Of a stretch of 64,000 nucleotides of DNA, positions 1-10,236 are shown piece by piece. The notes beneath the pieces were generated by a model. It did not search any database and was not told where the DNA came from. It saw only the letters and a program-made list of their open reading frames with translations. Position 1 is the stretch's first letter. The number at the start of each line of letters is the position of its first letter. The DNA lies in NCBI GenBank assembly GCA_014529385.2, contig CM043963.1:5489501-5553500 (forward strand), in the 5' to 3' direction. Source of the DNA: Adiantum capillus-veneris (taxonomy: Eukaryota > Streptophyta > Polypodiopsida > Polypodiales > Pteridaceae). Made by a program: the position numbers and the translations under genes.

Positions 1-1397
1 CTCCACATACACCAAACATGCACTTTAGTGCCTTTAGGTTGGCACGCAAGTGCCATTCTACAATGGAGTCACCGAATTCCATCTACATGGAGTTGTTCAC
101 CTACATTTTGGTCCTGTATAACAGAAGGGATATCGGTCTGCAAAAAGAGCCATTTCAATGTATTGTGATTTTCTACTGGTATTTGAGCTACTCCAATCCA
201 CCAGAGCTCCATTTTTGATTGAGTTTTGTGGTACGAGGAATCAAGCTTACCCTGGCTATAATCCAATGCTCTATTCATTAGGGATATGGATACTCTTTCC
301 ATTTTTTGACATTTCTCAATTTGAGCTTCATCTAGCTTCATAACAAATATAAGTTTTCCTTCACAATTTAGTTCTTGCATGTTATAGTATCTCACCATAG
401 CATATTGAAATTTTTTTATACTCATCCAAATGTTATTAAAAACATTATACTGAAAAGAAGATTTTTTTTTCAGTTTTTTGTATGGCATCATTCCTTCTAT
501 ATGAGTACTCTCCAAAATGTTTAGGTATTTCCAGGTTTAATAGAGTCCTTACTTTCCTAGCATTGTGAGGCCTAGGAAATCCAAAAGCTTTAATCTTGTA
601 ATACTTTATGACCTGAAACAAGGTTTTAGAGATGTCCCTATAACCCCTTCTACTCACCCCCACTGTGTCACAAACTTCTTGTATTTGAGAAGGCTGGACC
701 AATAAACCCATATCTTTCAGTAAATTTTGAAATATCAATTTCTTTTGGGTTCAATTTTTAGAAAGTTTCAAAAGTTTCAAAATGTCACTATTGTTCATTA
801 CCTCATTAAAAAATCCCACCCTTCTTGAACATTGGACATGTCAAATTCTAAAAGGCTAGTCACATGTTCTCTAGTAAATTTTAACCTTTTTTTTTCTTTG
901 TTCAGAACCTTCTGTTAAGTTTACTACATCTCTCATTTTTTTTACTCGTGCTCTTAATCCTATTGGAGTTTCTTTTATAGTCTAAACTTGATGATTTTCT
1001 TGTTTTAGAGACTCTATTTGGTTTTCAAATTCTAAATTCTTGCTGCATTAGAAGACAAAGTAGTTTTGAGATATTGAATGTTATGTGTATGATCAATGTG
1101 TAAATGAGATAGCCTAGAACTATATCCTAGTAAGCCATCAACCCCATCTCCAACAAATCTCATCAAAGCATGAGGTGTGTGAAAATATGGATACCTTCCA
1201 ATGCTGGGATCCGATGGATACAAGCTCCCATTTGTCCATAGATCAATGTGTTTCTTCCCTTCGTTGCGAAGTTGTTGTGATTCATTTGCATTTGTAATTG
1301 ATCTTTGATAGACACTTAGCATAGTAGCATATTCTTGGCTTAGTTTAATGTTCAAGTGAAACTTGCGATTATCACTAATGGAAGATGTATTACTCAT
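1..1397 (-). pseudogene. decayed gene of unknown family (RNase-H-fold transposase-like, tentative), cut by window start
   Basis: One ancestral minus-strand protein can be followed from an ATG at 1397 to the window edge through at least four frame changes and several stops. Pieces in order: about 120 residues starting MSNTSSISDN (1397-1032); a coiled-coil-like stretch with NLEFENQIESLKQEN (about 1040-985); a piece with LRARVKKMRDVV (about 960-900); LLKDMGLLVQPSQIQEVCD and VGVSRRGYRDISKT (738-520); THIEGMMPYKKLKKK through MKLDEAQIEKCQKMERVS (515-69); and EWHLRANLKALKCMFGVCG at the edge (about 63-3). The last pieces (an Asp in a basic/hydrophobic context, then hydrophobic-K-A-L-K-C) recall uncharacterised RNase-H-like transposase-derived proteins of animals and non-seed plants, but this rests on memory. 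A non-transposon host gene is equally possible. Frameshifts at homopolymers (for example the T run near 465) show decay. Confidence 0.4.
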
Positions 1398-1790
1398 TGT
1401 AAGTAATGAACACACTGAAAGTGTAATGGAGATAGCGTAGGAGCAGAGCTTTCAACATCAGAAAAGGAGAGACAAAGCTCGTGAAAGTTCAGAGAGAAGA
1501 AAAAGAGATTGAGTGATTCAAAAGTGGAAACAACTATTTTCCGCCAAGTGAAGTAAATGAGATCACATTTTGAGGCGAGCCACAAACGAATGTGAAGAAA
1601 ATGATATCTTTTTGAATGTTTAGAGATATGTACCTAGATACGCTTTAAATTGCGTAGATATGCTTTAAATAACCAAAACAAACAAATTTGGAGCCGTTTT
1701 GATCATCAATGGCTTTGCTAATTAGTAAGTTAACCAATTCCTTACACAACCCTTTTTGAGTCGTTTTTGGCCTTAATGGAGAAACCAGTA
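1398..1790 (-). promoter_or_regulatory. leader/promoter-like stretch upstream of the unknown gene
   Basis: On the minus strand the 390 bases before the ATG are pyrimidine-rich near the start codon, like a plant 5' leader. A 16-bp direct repeat of the form TAGATAYGCTTTAAAT lies at 1635-1650 and 1655-1670; its TTTAAA core could act as a weak TATA element, which is inference. If the PBS at 1791-1802 is real, this stretch is also the post-PBS leader of an LTR element. Confidence 0.25.
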
Positions 1791-1802
1791 GATCTGATAC
1801 CA
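1791..1802 (-). other. primer-binding site, initiator-Met type
   Basis: The minus strand reads TGGTATCAGATC, 11 of 12 matches to the plant PBS for initiator methionine tRNA (TGGTATCAGAGC). It lies one base from the LTR0 edge at 1804. This orients the LTR as a minus-strand 5' LTR, with internal sequence to its left. Confidence 0.6.
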
Positions 1803-1803
1803 A

Positions 1804-3351
1804 TGTAATGGAAATGGCCTATGAACTTTGAGAATAGCAGAATTAAGAGAATTAGAGTGAGCATTTTTGTGAGACTACTTTGAGAACATAGAGGGTGAAC
1901 TTAATTAACGGTAGCAACATAACCATAGTACTTAATTAACTTGGAATGAACAATAATTTTGCAAGAGAAAGAGTTTAGAGAACTTGACAACAATTGAGGA
2001 CTGGATTCATGTGGAGCCGATGGCCCCCCCTCCAATAGGATTTTGTATTATAGATTCTCCCATCAAGAGAGACTTGGTATAATACAATCTTTGTGTTCCT
2101 TGTGAGCTAGGTGATGCAATGAAGATGGAAAGATTCATGCATCACGAGCATAACATATACTTTGTAGAAAGAATTAATAGCATCCCTGGCCTCAATCCCA
2201 AGGACTCAAACATCTTCAAAGGTGGAGAGAGCTAGCGGGGAATGAGGGTAGGGAAGAGGAAGAAGAAACATTCGTAGGATAAAGAAATATTTCCTCACTT
2301 ATCATCACTCTTCTTGCTTAGCATACATAATAGCATAGTAATGAAGATGGCAAGATTAAGCATTGGAGCATGGATCTTGGTTGGATTTGCATTCCATAGC
2401 CAAGAGTGCTGGTGTAGGCTCTCAATTTCTCAGTAAGCTTGGAGAAGGAGATGGAGCTCTTGCACTTTTCACTTCACACAATAAGCTCGTGTGTGTGTGT
2501 GTGTGTGTGTGGGAGAGGGTATATAAGCAAGCACACCCCCTATGTGCTTGGGTCCCCTCTTCTAGCACTAGCCTGCATTTGATTGGGCCTCCTCAAGCTT
2601 GGACAATCACATGCTTAGTGCATATCAAGCAACAAGGCTAGCATAAGGACAAGTGTCCTTGTTGCCCTTTTGAGAGAGAGCGCTTGAAGAATGCTTTAAA
2701 AATTAATTAAATAAAATAATTTCTCATTGGACCCCTTGAGAGACCAACCAAGAGGCTTTAGGCACCTTGTAAGGGCAACATGGAGAGGAGCTTGACATGT
2801 GTCCTTGTTGCCTCCTTGTTCTAGGCTTGCCTTGTTTGAGCTCTCATGCCCCCAACTTGTAGGGCTCTCCCCCTCCTTGTAGGGATCCTTGTTGACTTTT
2901 TGACATCTCAAGCCCCTCAACCTTGGGCCCGGTTCCCACCACAAGCTTGGTCCTTAAGCACTTCAAGCTTGGTGCCGGGTTCTCACCTCAAGTACAACCC
3001 TAGCATCTCAAGCACCTCAAGCACCTCAATAATCAAGCTCAACAAGCACCTCAAGCTTGGGCCGGGGTCCCACCTCAAGCACAATCCTAGCTTACCTAAG
3101 GTCCAAGGATTTTCACACTAACTATTGGAAGTCTTTAATGAAGCAAAACGTGAGGTCTTTCAAGCTCCATTAGCATTGCTCTTTGATAGAACATCTCCCG
3201 TTTGGGCCCATTACCTTTGGCCCCGTGCTGAGATGCATCTAAAGCACATACCTATATTCTAATTCTTGTTCCCGTTTATTCTCTCACAGTAAGTGATCAG
3301 TTTAATATGAGAAAATCATTTGGGTATAGTTAGATATTAGATTTTATGACA
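1804..3351 (-). mobile_element. LTR of family LTR0 (about 1.55 kb, 5' LTR of a minus-strand element)
   Basis: The repeat begins TGTAATGGAAATGGCC and ends about TTTTATGACA, so has TG..CA ends. Its left part recurs at 24191-25407 and its right part at 22913-23703, in the same orientation. It contains a short GT run near 2489-2511 and many copies of the words AAGCACCTC and CAAGCTTGG in its right third. No convincing ORF. The partner 3' LTR would lie left of the window. Boundaries are from comparison of copies and are good to a few bases. Confidence 0.65.
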
Positions 3352-3513
3352 TCGATGATGCTAATGACCCGCTACTCTTGAGCTGAACTGTTAGCACTCG
3401 ATTTCCTTTGCCTCAATTCTCACCTCCTCAATTTTCTCACGGTCCGGGTCTCTTGGTCTTGCTAAGCTACTCACGCTTCTCAAATTTCTTGATTTTGTCA
3501 ATCTCAATTCTAT

Positions 3514-3583
<70 letters not shown>

Positions 3584-3680
3584 GCTTCCGATTCTACTTC
3601 TGTCATAGAGCTTCCAAAACTCCCTTGCTCGGGGTTGCTTCAGACATCGGGTGGCCAGAGATTTTGGGACTGCCTCATGG
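3352..3680 (-). pseudogene. copia-1 leader and possible gag start with (GA)n expansion
   Basis: This lies directly downstream (minus strand) of the copia-1 PBS, so should be leader plus gag start. An ATG at 3606 opens a 71-codon frame beginning MTEVESEAG that runs straight into an Arg-Glu dipeptide repeat coded by the (CT/GA)n microsatellite at 3515-3581 and then a short basic stretch. I do not recognise a gag domain. The microsatellite has probably expanded inside former coding or leader sequence. Confidence 0.35.
3515..3581. repeat. (CT)n microsatellite
   Basis: About 67 bases of uninterrupted CT. Long reading frames made of Leu-Ser or Arg-Glu repeats on both strands here are by-products of the repeat. 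Confidence 0.95.
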
Positions 3681-3692
3681 GCTCTGATACCA
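3681..3692 (-). other. copia-1 primer-binding site
   Basis: The minus strand reads TGGTATCAGAGC, a perfect initiator-Met tRNA PBS as used by plant Ty1/copia elements. It is one base from the LTR at 3694-3877. Confidence 0.8.
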
Positions 3693-3693
3693 C

Positions 3694-3877
3694 TCAAGGG
3701 ATGCAGAATGCGGCGTGCAAGAGAGGGAAGGAGAGAAGGGGGAAGGGGATGAGAAGAACATAATAGGTTTTGGTGGGGCTCTAGAGAGTAGAAACTCTCT
3801 ATTCTCCATATTGTAATTATAACCAAACAATGGAGTAAGTGGGCGGGCGCCCCGGCCACAGGGACTCAAACCTAACA
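3694..3877 (-). mobile_element. copia-1 LTR (184 bp)
   Basis: On the minus strand it starts TGTTAGG after a purine-rich tract (AGAGAGGGGATTAGC, the PPT, 3878-3896) and ends one base before the PBS; the final CA has become GA. It resembles the copia-2 LTR in length and in a shared GTGGGCG..CC block, so the two families are distant relatives. Having PPT/RNase H on one side and PBS/leader on the other is abnormal for a single LTR (see findings). Confidence 0.65.
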
Positions 3878-4180
3878 GCTAATCCCCTCTCTCTGATGAA
3901 GTGGTAGTGCACCTCAATGTGCTTTGTCCTGGCATAAAACACTGGGTTTTGTGCCAACTATATGCTGCTGAGGTTGTCACAACATATGACAACCGACATC
4001 TTTACGTGTACTCCAAACTCATGAATTAGCAATCCCAACCATGTTACCTCACATGCCACCACTATAGCACCCCGATACTCTGCCTCTATCTTGGAAAGAG
4101 CAATTGTAGGTTGCTTCTTACTGCTCCATGTGATAGAAACACTCCCAACTAAAAACATGAATCCATTGGTAGACTTGCAT
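3878..4180 (-). pseudogene. copia-1 RNase H fragment
   Basis: The minus-strand frame reads NGFMFLVGSVSITWSSKK, IALSKIEAEYRGA and VICCDNLSSI, then an in-frame TAG (3958) and LAQNPVFYARTKHIEVHYH. This matches the copia-3 RNase H at 44459-44968 almost word for word; the catalytic Glu of EAEY and Asp of CDN are present. The C-terminal 60 or so residues are missing because the frame runs into the PPT and LTR. At the other end it is cut by the gypsy-1 LTR at 4181, which inserted into it. Confidence 0.85.
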
Positions 4181-5013
4181 TGAGGCGGTCCGGGGCGGGC
4201 AACAAGAGAGGCGACCTCTAAACACCCCTCAAGGCTCCCGTGCTGCTCAATTGGGGCTGGGGAAACCACAAGCACAACACAACAACAAACCCACAGCCAA
4301 ACCCAAACAAGATAGGGGCACCACCTAGTTATGGTATGCGAACTAGGACGCAAGAGAGATTTTGTCACAACCAAGAAGATACACCACAAAAAACACACAC
4401 AAGCAACCTCACACCAAGACACACAGAATGGACTAGAGAGAGCTAGAGCAAAGGAAAGAGAGAGAGGAATGGATCTTGAGTGATACCTTATTTGTGACTT
4501 GCAAATGGAGATGGTTCGTTATGTTGCTATCGTAGAGCTTGTACAAAAACTCACTCAATGCTTAGTGAATGCTAAACATTGCCAACACACACACACTGTC
4601 TTAGGGTGTGGGAGACCTCTCACCACAATACTCTCTTACAATGGACACAAAATTGGCAATGAAAATACACTAAAACACTTTCTAAAGCAAGATCAAACGA
4701 TAGAACTCAAAATACACAAGTCACCTTGAATTCACTAAACCGTATCGCACAAGTGGAAGGACGAAGATTTGAACGTTGAAGCACGCCTTTGATGCACCAA
4801 ACCTCAATTTATTGATGATGGAGGAACATATACAATAGTGGTTTTGAGATTTTGAACTCACGCTCTCTCACTTGCAATGTGTAGCTTGAAAGCTTCTCTC
4901 ACACCAAGAGTGAAGCTCACAAAGTGGTTGCTACACCTAAGTCTCTCCTCACGCATAGAGTGTTGGGGTGCTATGTGAGATATTACAGGTTGTTTTACAA
5001 GAAGGAGAGGGGC

Positions 5014-5023
5014 CTATTTATAG
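5014..5023 (-). promoter_or_regulatory. TATA box of the gypsy-1 LTR
   Basis: The minus strand reads CTATAAATAG, an ideal plant TATA box, with GC-rich sequence on both sides. The 5' LTR fragment stops before the equivalent position, so only the 3' LTR keeps it; it would drive transcription leftwards out of the element. Confidence 0.6.
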
Positions 5024-5202
5024 GTTGGAGACCCATCATTAAGATTATTTGAAAATTCTAATTTACAAGATAACAAGTCAGGATTATGATTTTTCTGAAT
5101 ATCAAAACATTGCGGGCCTTCTTTGTCTGCTTGAGTCATGGATGTGGGCTCAAAAAGAGCATTATTGATGGTAGATAAGGTGAAAGTAGAGTTTTAAGGA
5201 AG

Positions 5203-5204
<2 letters not shown>

Positions 5205-5268
<64 letters not shown>
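5205..5268. repeat. (GA)n microsatellite in gypsy-1 LTR
   Basis: About 64 bases of GA repeat downstream (minus sense: upstream) of the TATA box. Confidence 0.95.
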
Positions 5269-5269
<1 letters not shown>

Positions 5270-6901
5270 ACTATGAACATGTCTTGAGGTGAGGTGTATT
5301 TTATGGTTAGGTCAATGGCTATTTTGTGTTAGTATGTTAGTGGTTAGTGTTAGTAATCACTAGAAAGTTAATGATGAATTTACAATGGGTAGAATGAGGT
5401 GGATGGTTGAAGTAAGATGGTTGAATGAAGTGTGAAAATCCTTGTGATGGTGAAGCTTGAAGATGTTTTTGACTTACTTGTGTAGGTTCTCAAAATGACT
5501 ATCGATCTTCTTCTTCGTCTTCTCTTCTTTACGCCACCGCTGCCAAGGTTGATTATCGCGATGAAAATGGTAATTCCGTTGATGAGATCTCTTGATTTGC
5601 AGAGGTTAAGCATGGTACACATGCTGAATTTATGTATATATATAAGGGGTAAGATGGAATTGTACTTTGGAGATAATAGAGAGAGGCATAGAGATGGTGA
5701 ATGTACATGGAGAGCTCATATGAGAGCTATGGGAGTAAGTGGGGAGGTTAATGGTGAAGAAGGTGAGAGAAACCATTGAAGGTGCAGGTTTGAGTGAGGG
5801 ATTGAGAGGAATGTGTGTTTGTGTGTGTGTGTGTAGAAGTGTGGAAAGAGGTGAGAGAAAACTATGGGCTACTTGTGAGAAAAGTGGGCAGACTGGGGTC
5901 CACTCAAAAAATCATAGCTCACCGGTGGTTGCTCCAAAAATCACTAAAAGTTTTGAGGTGATTATTCAGCTTTTATTCCACATTTTCTTTTTTGACCACC
6001 GCTCCAAATTCGGAGTGGAGATGGTTGCCAAAATTCTCACCAAAAAGCGTGTTTTTTATGCCTGCAAAAGTCTTTTAGTGGGCCCCTCCTTTGTTGAATT
6101 TGTACAATGCATCCAAGAGTGAGCCCCTCCTTTGTCATATCATAATACAAAGCATCCAAGTTGCCCTTGACACATGCATGGAGGAGGATTATTGGTGAAT
6201 AAAGCAATATATACATGGTGGGACTATTGTATGGACTATTCATGGATTTTAGCTCAATGAGCATATGGTGTTAGAATAATGAGTAAAAATAATAAAAAAA
6301 TATGAAGGAATTATGGATATGGAAAGATATTGGAATCATATGATATGTTCCCTCTTTGTATTATTTTGGGTGAAAGAGGAAAAGGTATGCAAGTAAATAA
6401 TATAATAAACATGACCAATGAGTAGAAATCAATTTTTTGTTTTCACGAGGGTGAGGGTGAAAATGTGGGGGTGATTTGTATAAAAGAAAAATATGAGGTT
6501 AGAGTATATACACATTGGAAAAAAATATACTTATGGTATAAGAGGATGAAAGAAGGTGTACATAGGTTTAATAAAACACACACCTAAGTATAAATATTTA
6601 AATAAAATACCAGAATAACTATAAAAATCCCTATATTTAGGCCATATATACAATGCAATATTTACACACAAATGGGCCATAATAAATTTTATTTTTTTGA
6701 TTTTATTTATATTTTTGGCTCAACTAGCCCAGTGACTAGCTAGTTGAGGGTTTTAAGAAGATATGGAAAAAGCCCCCTAACTCACACACGCCTATGTACA
6801 ATGAAAAGGTAAGAATAGCCACAGTGTTTAGTTGATTTTGGCAGGGTGGGGCAACTCACTATTGCAATTAGGGAGAGCCGAAAAATGGCTATCATTAGCC
6901 A

Positions 6902-6912
6902 TCCCCCAAGAT
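6902..6912 (-). other. gypsy-1 polypurine tract
   Basis: The minus strand reads ATCTTGGGGGA immediately before the LTR start TGGCTAATG. It primes plus-strand DNA synthesis in reverse transcription. Confidence 0.7.
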
Positions 6913-6922
6913 GATGGTATAT

Positions 6923-8263
6923 TCATGTACCATCATAGAGCATCTTCTCCAAAGAGAGTGCTTCAGAGTCCTTGACGAGATCTTCATTGTTTGGCCCCTC
7001 AGAATTTTGGCTGGAGTTACGCTCATGCTTCATGTAACAATACTTACATGAGACAACGGCTTTTTGACAGATCTTTGGTAGATCCTTTGGTAGAAGGCGA
7101 CTCAAATAGGGCTTCAAGCGATACCCGTTTACCTTCCTGGAGTGCTCTTTACCATTCAAGTCCATAAGCGGATAGTAACTTGAATTGAAAGCCTTCTTGA
7201 CTATGTATGGCCCTTTCCATCTAGTTTCAAACTTGGCATCAAAACGATTATCAAGTCGATTGTCATACCTTAGCACAAGCTCTCCTTCCTTGATGCCTTT
7301 GTCCTTCAGTTTCTTGTCGTGCTTTTCTTTCGCTTGTGTGGCTTTCCTCTTGTAGCACTCGTAAGCTGCTTCTCTTTTCCACTCAAGCTCCACTAACTTA
7401 AGAAGTCGATCCATCCATACCTCTTGATCATCTTGTGCACCTTTTCCATGAAGCCGCATTGTTGGAATGTTGAGCTCGATAGGATGCAAAGCCTCTTGAC
7501 CATAGACCAAGTGAAATGGTGTGAACTCCGTGGCTTCCCTATATGTGGTTCGATATGCCCACAAGGCACCATCCAAGAAGTCATCCCATAATTTTGTCTT
7601 GTTTTGCACCATCTTTCTAATGATTCCTACAATGACACCATTAGCCTTCTCCACCAAACCATTTGACTGTGGGTAGTATGGTGTGCTATGACGATGTAGA
7701 ATGTGAAGCTCTTCACAAACTTCTGTGAGTAAACCCTTCTTGAACCCCGGACCATTATCCGAAATAATCTCTAGAGGTGTGCCAAATCTACAACAAATAT
7801 TAGTGTGGACAAACCTGCTCACTGTTTTCCCATTTACCTTTGCCACACTTTGAGCCTCTACCCACCTAGTCATGTAGTCCACAGCCACTAGAATGTAGAG
7901 TTTACCATTTTTTGTCCTAGGCAGAGGACCCATAGCATCAATGCCCCATTTTTCAAAGGGTCCATTTGTAAGCACTATTTGCCTCGGGCCATGCACCAAC
8001 CTTCTATTTCCATTTATCTGACAATTGTGATAGCTTTTACACCAATGTTGAACATCCACATGCAAACTTGGCCAAACATACCGCGAAAGCAAAATCTTCT
8101 TCACAGTTAATTCTTGGGCAAAATGACCACCACATGCCTCTTCATGCAAACCTTTTAGAATGGTTGGAATTTCCTCGATAGCTGGTACTCTTCTGCACAC
8201 TTGATCCTTACCTCTTTGATAGAGGGAGCCTTCTAGGAAGAGATAGAAACTTTCCTTCTTCAT
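6923..8263 (-). CDS. gypsy-1 integrase (intact reading frame)
   Basis: A 446-residue open frame. Residues about 35-85 form the HHCC zinc domain (HEEACGGHF ... HWCKSYHNCQ). The core follows: Asp in WGIDAMGPL (about 110), Asp in IISDNGPGF (about 165) and Glu in PQSNGLVEKANGVI (about 205), so the D,D-35-E triad is complete. The C-terminal half has the GPY/F-like module FETRWKGPYIVKKAF, typical of Ty3/gypsy integrases. Integrase inserts the cDNA copy into chromosomal DNA. The real translation unit is the gag-pol polyprotein: the same frame continues upstream into RNase H through a TAG at 8276, so the M at 8263 is not a natural start. Confidence 0.85.
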   Translation of the reverse strand: MKKESFYLFLEGSLYQRGKDQVCRRVPAIEEIPTILKGLHEEACGGHFAQELTVKKILLSRYVWPSLHVDVQHWCKSYHNCQINGNRRLVHGPRQIVLTNGPFEKWGIDAMGPLPRTKNGKLYILVAVDYMTRWVEAQSVAKVNGKTVSRFVHTNICCRFGTPLEIISDNGPGFKKGLLTEVCEELHILHRHSTPYYPQSNGLVEKANGVIVGIIRKMVQNKTKLWDDFLDGALWAYRTTYREATEFTPFHLVYGQEALHPIELNIPTMRLHGKGAQDDQEVWMDRLLKLVELEWKREAAYECYKRKATQAKEKHDKKLKDKGIKEGELVLRYDNRLDNRFDAKFETRWKGPYIVKKAFNSSYYPLMDLNGKEHSRKVNGYRLKPYLSRLLPKDLPKICQKAVVSCKYCYMKHERNSSQNSEGPNNEDLVKDSEALSLEKMLYDGT

Positions 8264-8275
8264 GAGTATCCTTTT

Positions 8276-8983
8276 CTAAGCTTTAGTGAAGTCTTGTGGA
8301 AACTCGCTCTCCAAAATGTAGCCAATAATGGGAGCCAATGACTCCAATCCCTGGTATCTCGGTTGCTTGACAGCTGCTGCCACCATGATGACCTGCACTT
8401 CTTTCTCAACACATGCAACTGCTTGTTGTGCAAGTAAATAGGCATCTTCATTTTGTTTCCTAGGAATATGATATAGTTGCACTTCTTCAAACTGATTAAA
8501 CATCCTACGAATGGCATGAACTTTTGTCCTTAAGCTTTCATTCTTGCATGCCCAAATGCCCAAGATTTGCTTCACAATGAGAAGTGCATTCCCCTTTACC
8601 ATGAGACGTTGTATGCCTTGAATAATGCACATCTTCAAACCATGAAGTAGTGTGTTGTATTCTGCCTCATTGTTGCTAGTTGAACCTGGTAGATTGACCT
8701 TCTCTTTCATGACCACCTCTCCACTTGGGTTGAACAATACTAGCCCTCCCCCTGCTTTTCCTGTGACTCATCGAAAAGCTCCATCAAAGAACAAGGTAAA
8801 AGAATTAGGAATACTTTTAGGTGGTGGCAATGGTAGGGTTTTTACTTCAGGCACCTTAATCTTCTTCTCATGTACCCTATAAGTGAGAATCCCTGCCAAT
8901 TGTGCACGCACACTATCTTCTACCTTGAAAGAGTATTGGAACTCTTGCAACTCCATAATCCACTTAGAGATCCTAGTACTAAG
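8276..8983 (-). pseudogene. gypsy-1 second (archaeal-type) RNase H and end of the first RNase H
   Basis: Same frame as integrase. Part one (8983-8768): STRISKWIMELQEFQYSF, the end of the degenerate retroviral RNase H, then a linker with PLPPPKS and the start of the second RNase H, TLFFDGAFR. After a TGA (CGA to TGA type) come GGGLVLFNPSGEV, SNNEAEYNTLLHGL, VKGNALLIVKQ and IPRKQNEDAYLLAQQA. This is the archaeal-type RNase H fold. Of the catalytic acids the first Asp (FFDGA) and Glu (NNEAEY) remain, but the third position reads GN instead of GD and the last appears as Y in DAYLLA, so activity is doubtful. Copia-2 inserted upstream at 8984. Confidence 0.8.
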
Positions 8984-9173
8984 TGAAGGGGATCGGGAGC
9001 ACCACAGACGGAGAGTGAGAGAGAGAGAAGGAGACACACGACACATATATGGGTGGGGAGACTCCATAGAGTTAGCAGCCCCCTATACACTTATGCTATG
9101 TATAAGGTATAGAAGTCAGTGGGCGCCCAGACTCTGGGCGGCCGGGCAAGGCACAGACGCCTATACCCCAACA
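8984..9173 (-). mobile_element. copia-2 3' LTR (190 bp)
   Basis: Starts TGAAGGGGATCGGGAGC (plus sense) after CTAAG; ends CAACA before the PPT complement ACCTCCCACTT. It contains a possible minus-strand TATA region in a block rich in TATAC and TATG words. Confidence 0.9.
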
Positions 9174-9252
9174 ACCTCCCACTTAAAGGCGACTGTATCT
9201 TTAAGCAAGGGAACCTAGTCTAAAGACTACAAAAGGTGAGAGAAAACCGCTC

Positions 9253-10224
9253 TCAACCGATGCCCACTGGCTGGCTATGATCGTGTGCATCCGGCTGTCC
9301 TGCTCTCGTGTAAGTCCATACACCACCAGACGTACCGCACACGTACTGCAAGTATGTACGCAATACCTGCATATCTCCCTCGTGCACTATGCCATCATCA
9401 GTCAACAAACGATTGACAACCCCAACTGCAAATGCTCCCACTGCAGCTGCGATATCTGGTCTCAAGATCAACATCTCATACATGAGACCACCGAATGCCG
9501 AGGCAATGCTAGCGGGCCCTGCTAGCTCTATGGAGCATGCATCAACATATATATCCCTGGCAATAGGCATCTCTGACCGACAAGGCGTGTCAGCCACATG
9601 CATCTCCTGACTTTCTGCAAAAGACGCATCACCCTGTCGTGCAACCTCAGAGCAAACTAGCTGCTCTAGGTGTCTGCTGGAAGACATATCCTGCACAACT
9701 ATATCCCCATGCTCACTGTCGAGCATAGAAAGGAATGACTGCATAATCGATGACATCTCAGTCTCCTCTACAATCATCCACTGCAAACATGACAACTCAA
9801 TCTGCTGTGTCTCACTAGAGCTCTCATGCTCTAGCTCCGTATGCATAGACTCTTGCACAACGTCCTCCTGTCGTGACTCACTAGAGCAAGACTGCTCTAC
9901 CTGTCTATCCTGCATAGAAGTATCTCGCACAATTGACTCTCTGCTTTGCTCAGTCACTAGCAAAGCATGCATGTCTGACTCTGTCACCTCTCTATGTAAC
10001 TGCTCAAGTCGTGCCCCAACTGTGTGCACAACGAGCTCACTACTCTGCACTCCATGCAAAGTACCATGCAACCCATGAGCAAAAGAGACTCGCCTGCTCT
10101 CTCGCTCTCTACCTGGTTGAGTGATCACAGAGACAACACCGTCTCTCGCGTGATCCACATGCAATGGGTAACCTGTACCACTCCTGGCACCTCTCGCAAT
10201 CACTAGCGAACCCAAATGCATCAC
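9253..10224 (-). pseudogene. copia-2 ORF2: pre-integrase piece fused to acidic spacer and RT tail
   Basis: 323 residues. The N-terminus GSLVIARGARSGTGYPL is the GAG-pre-integrase module of copia polyproteins. Residues about 45-215 are rich in Glu, Ser, Gln and Met with no recognisable domain, where integrase and the body of RT should be. Residues about 225-310 are the RT tail: FGGLMYEMLILRPDIAAAVG then VLRTYLQYVCGTS (family: GSLMY..CTRPDIA..V). The YVDD polymerase box and RNase H are absent. A frameshift at about 10224-10237 separates it from ORF1. The long open spacer argues against a random deletion scar alone. Confidence 0.7.
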
Positions 10225-10236
10225 AAAATCTCTCTC

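Larger units (their letters stand above)
4181..6901 (-). mobile_element. gypsy-1 3' LTR (2.72 kb)
   Basis: Plus-strand ends are TGAGGCGG and TTAGCCA, that is TG..CA in minus orientation. Its first 735 bases recur at 16690-17416. The end at 6901 is set by the polypurine tract beside it. It contains a TATA box (5014-5023), a (GA)n run (5205-5268) and no supported gene; small frames inside it are not conserved. Confidence 0.8.

Noticed and set aside
2519-2527. Plus-strand TATA-like TATATAAGC in LTR0
   Set aside because: PBS and the integrase scrap orient LTR0 on the minus strand, and the 24191 copy has lost the word; not a convincing promoter.
3391-3859. Open frames with long Arg-Glu or Leu-Ser runs
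   Set aside because: By-products of the (CT)n microsatellite at 3515-3581; no conserved domain outside it.
4240-4446. Small plus-strand and minus-strand frames repeated in both gypsy-1 LTR copies
   Set aside because: Their duplication is explained by LTR pairing; frames are not preserved by selection as far as can be seen and start in LTR sequence.
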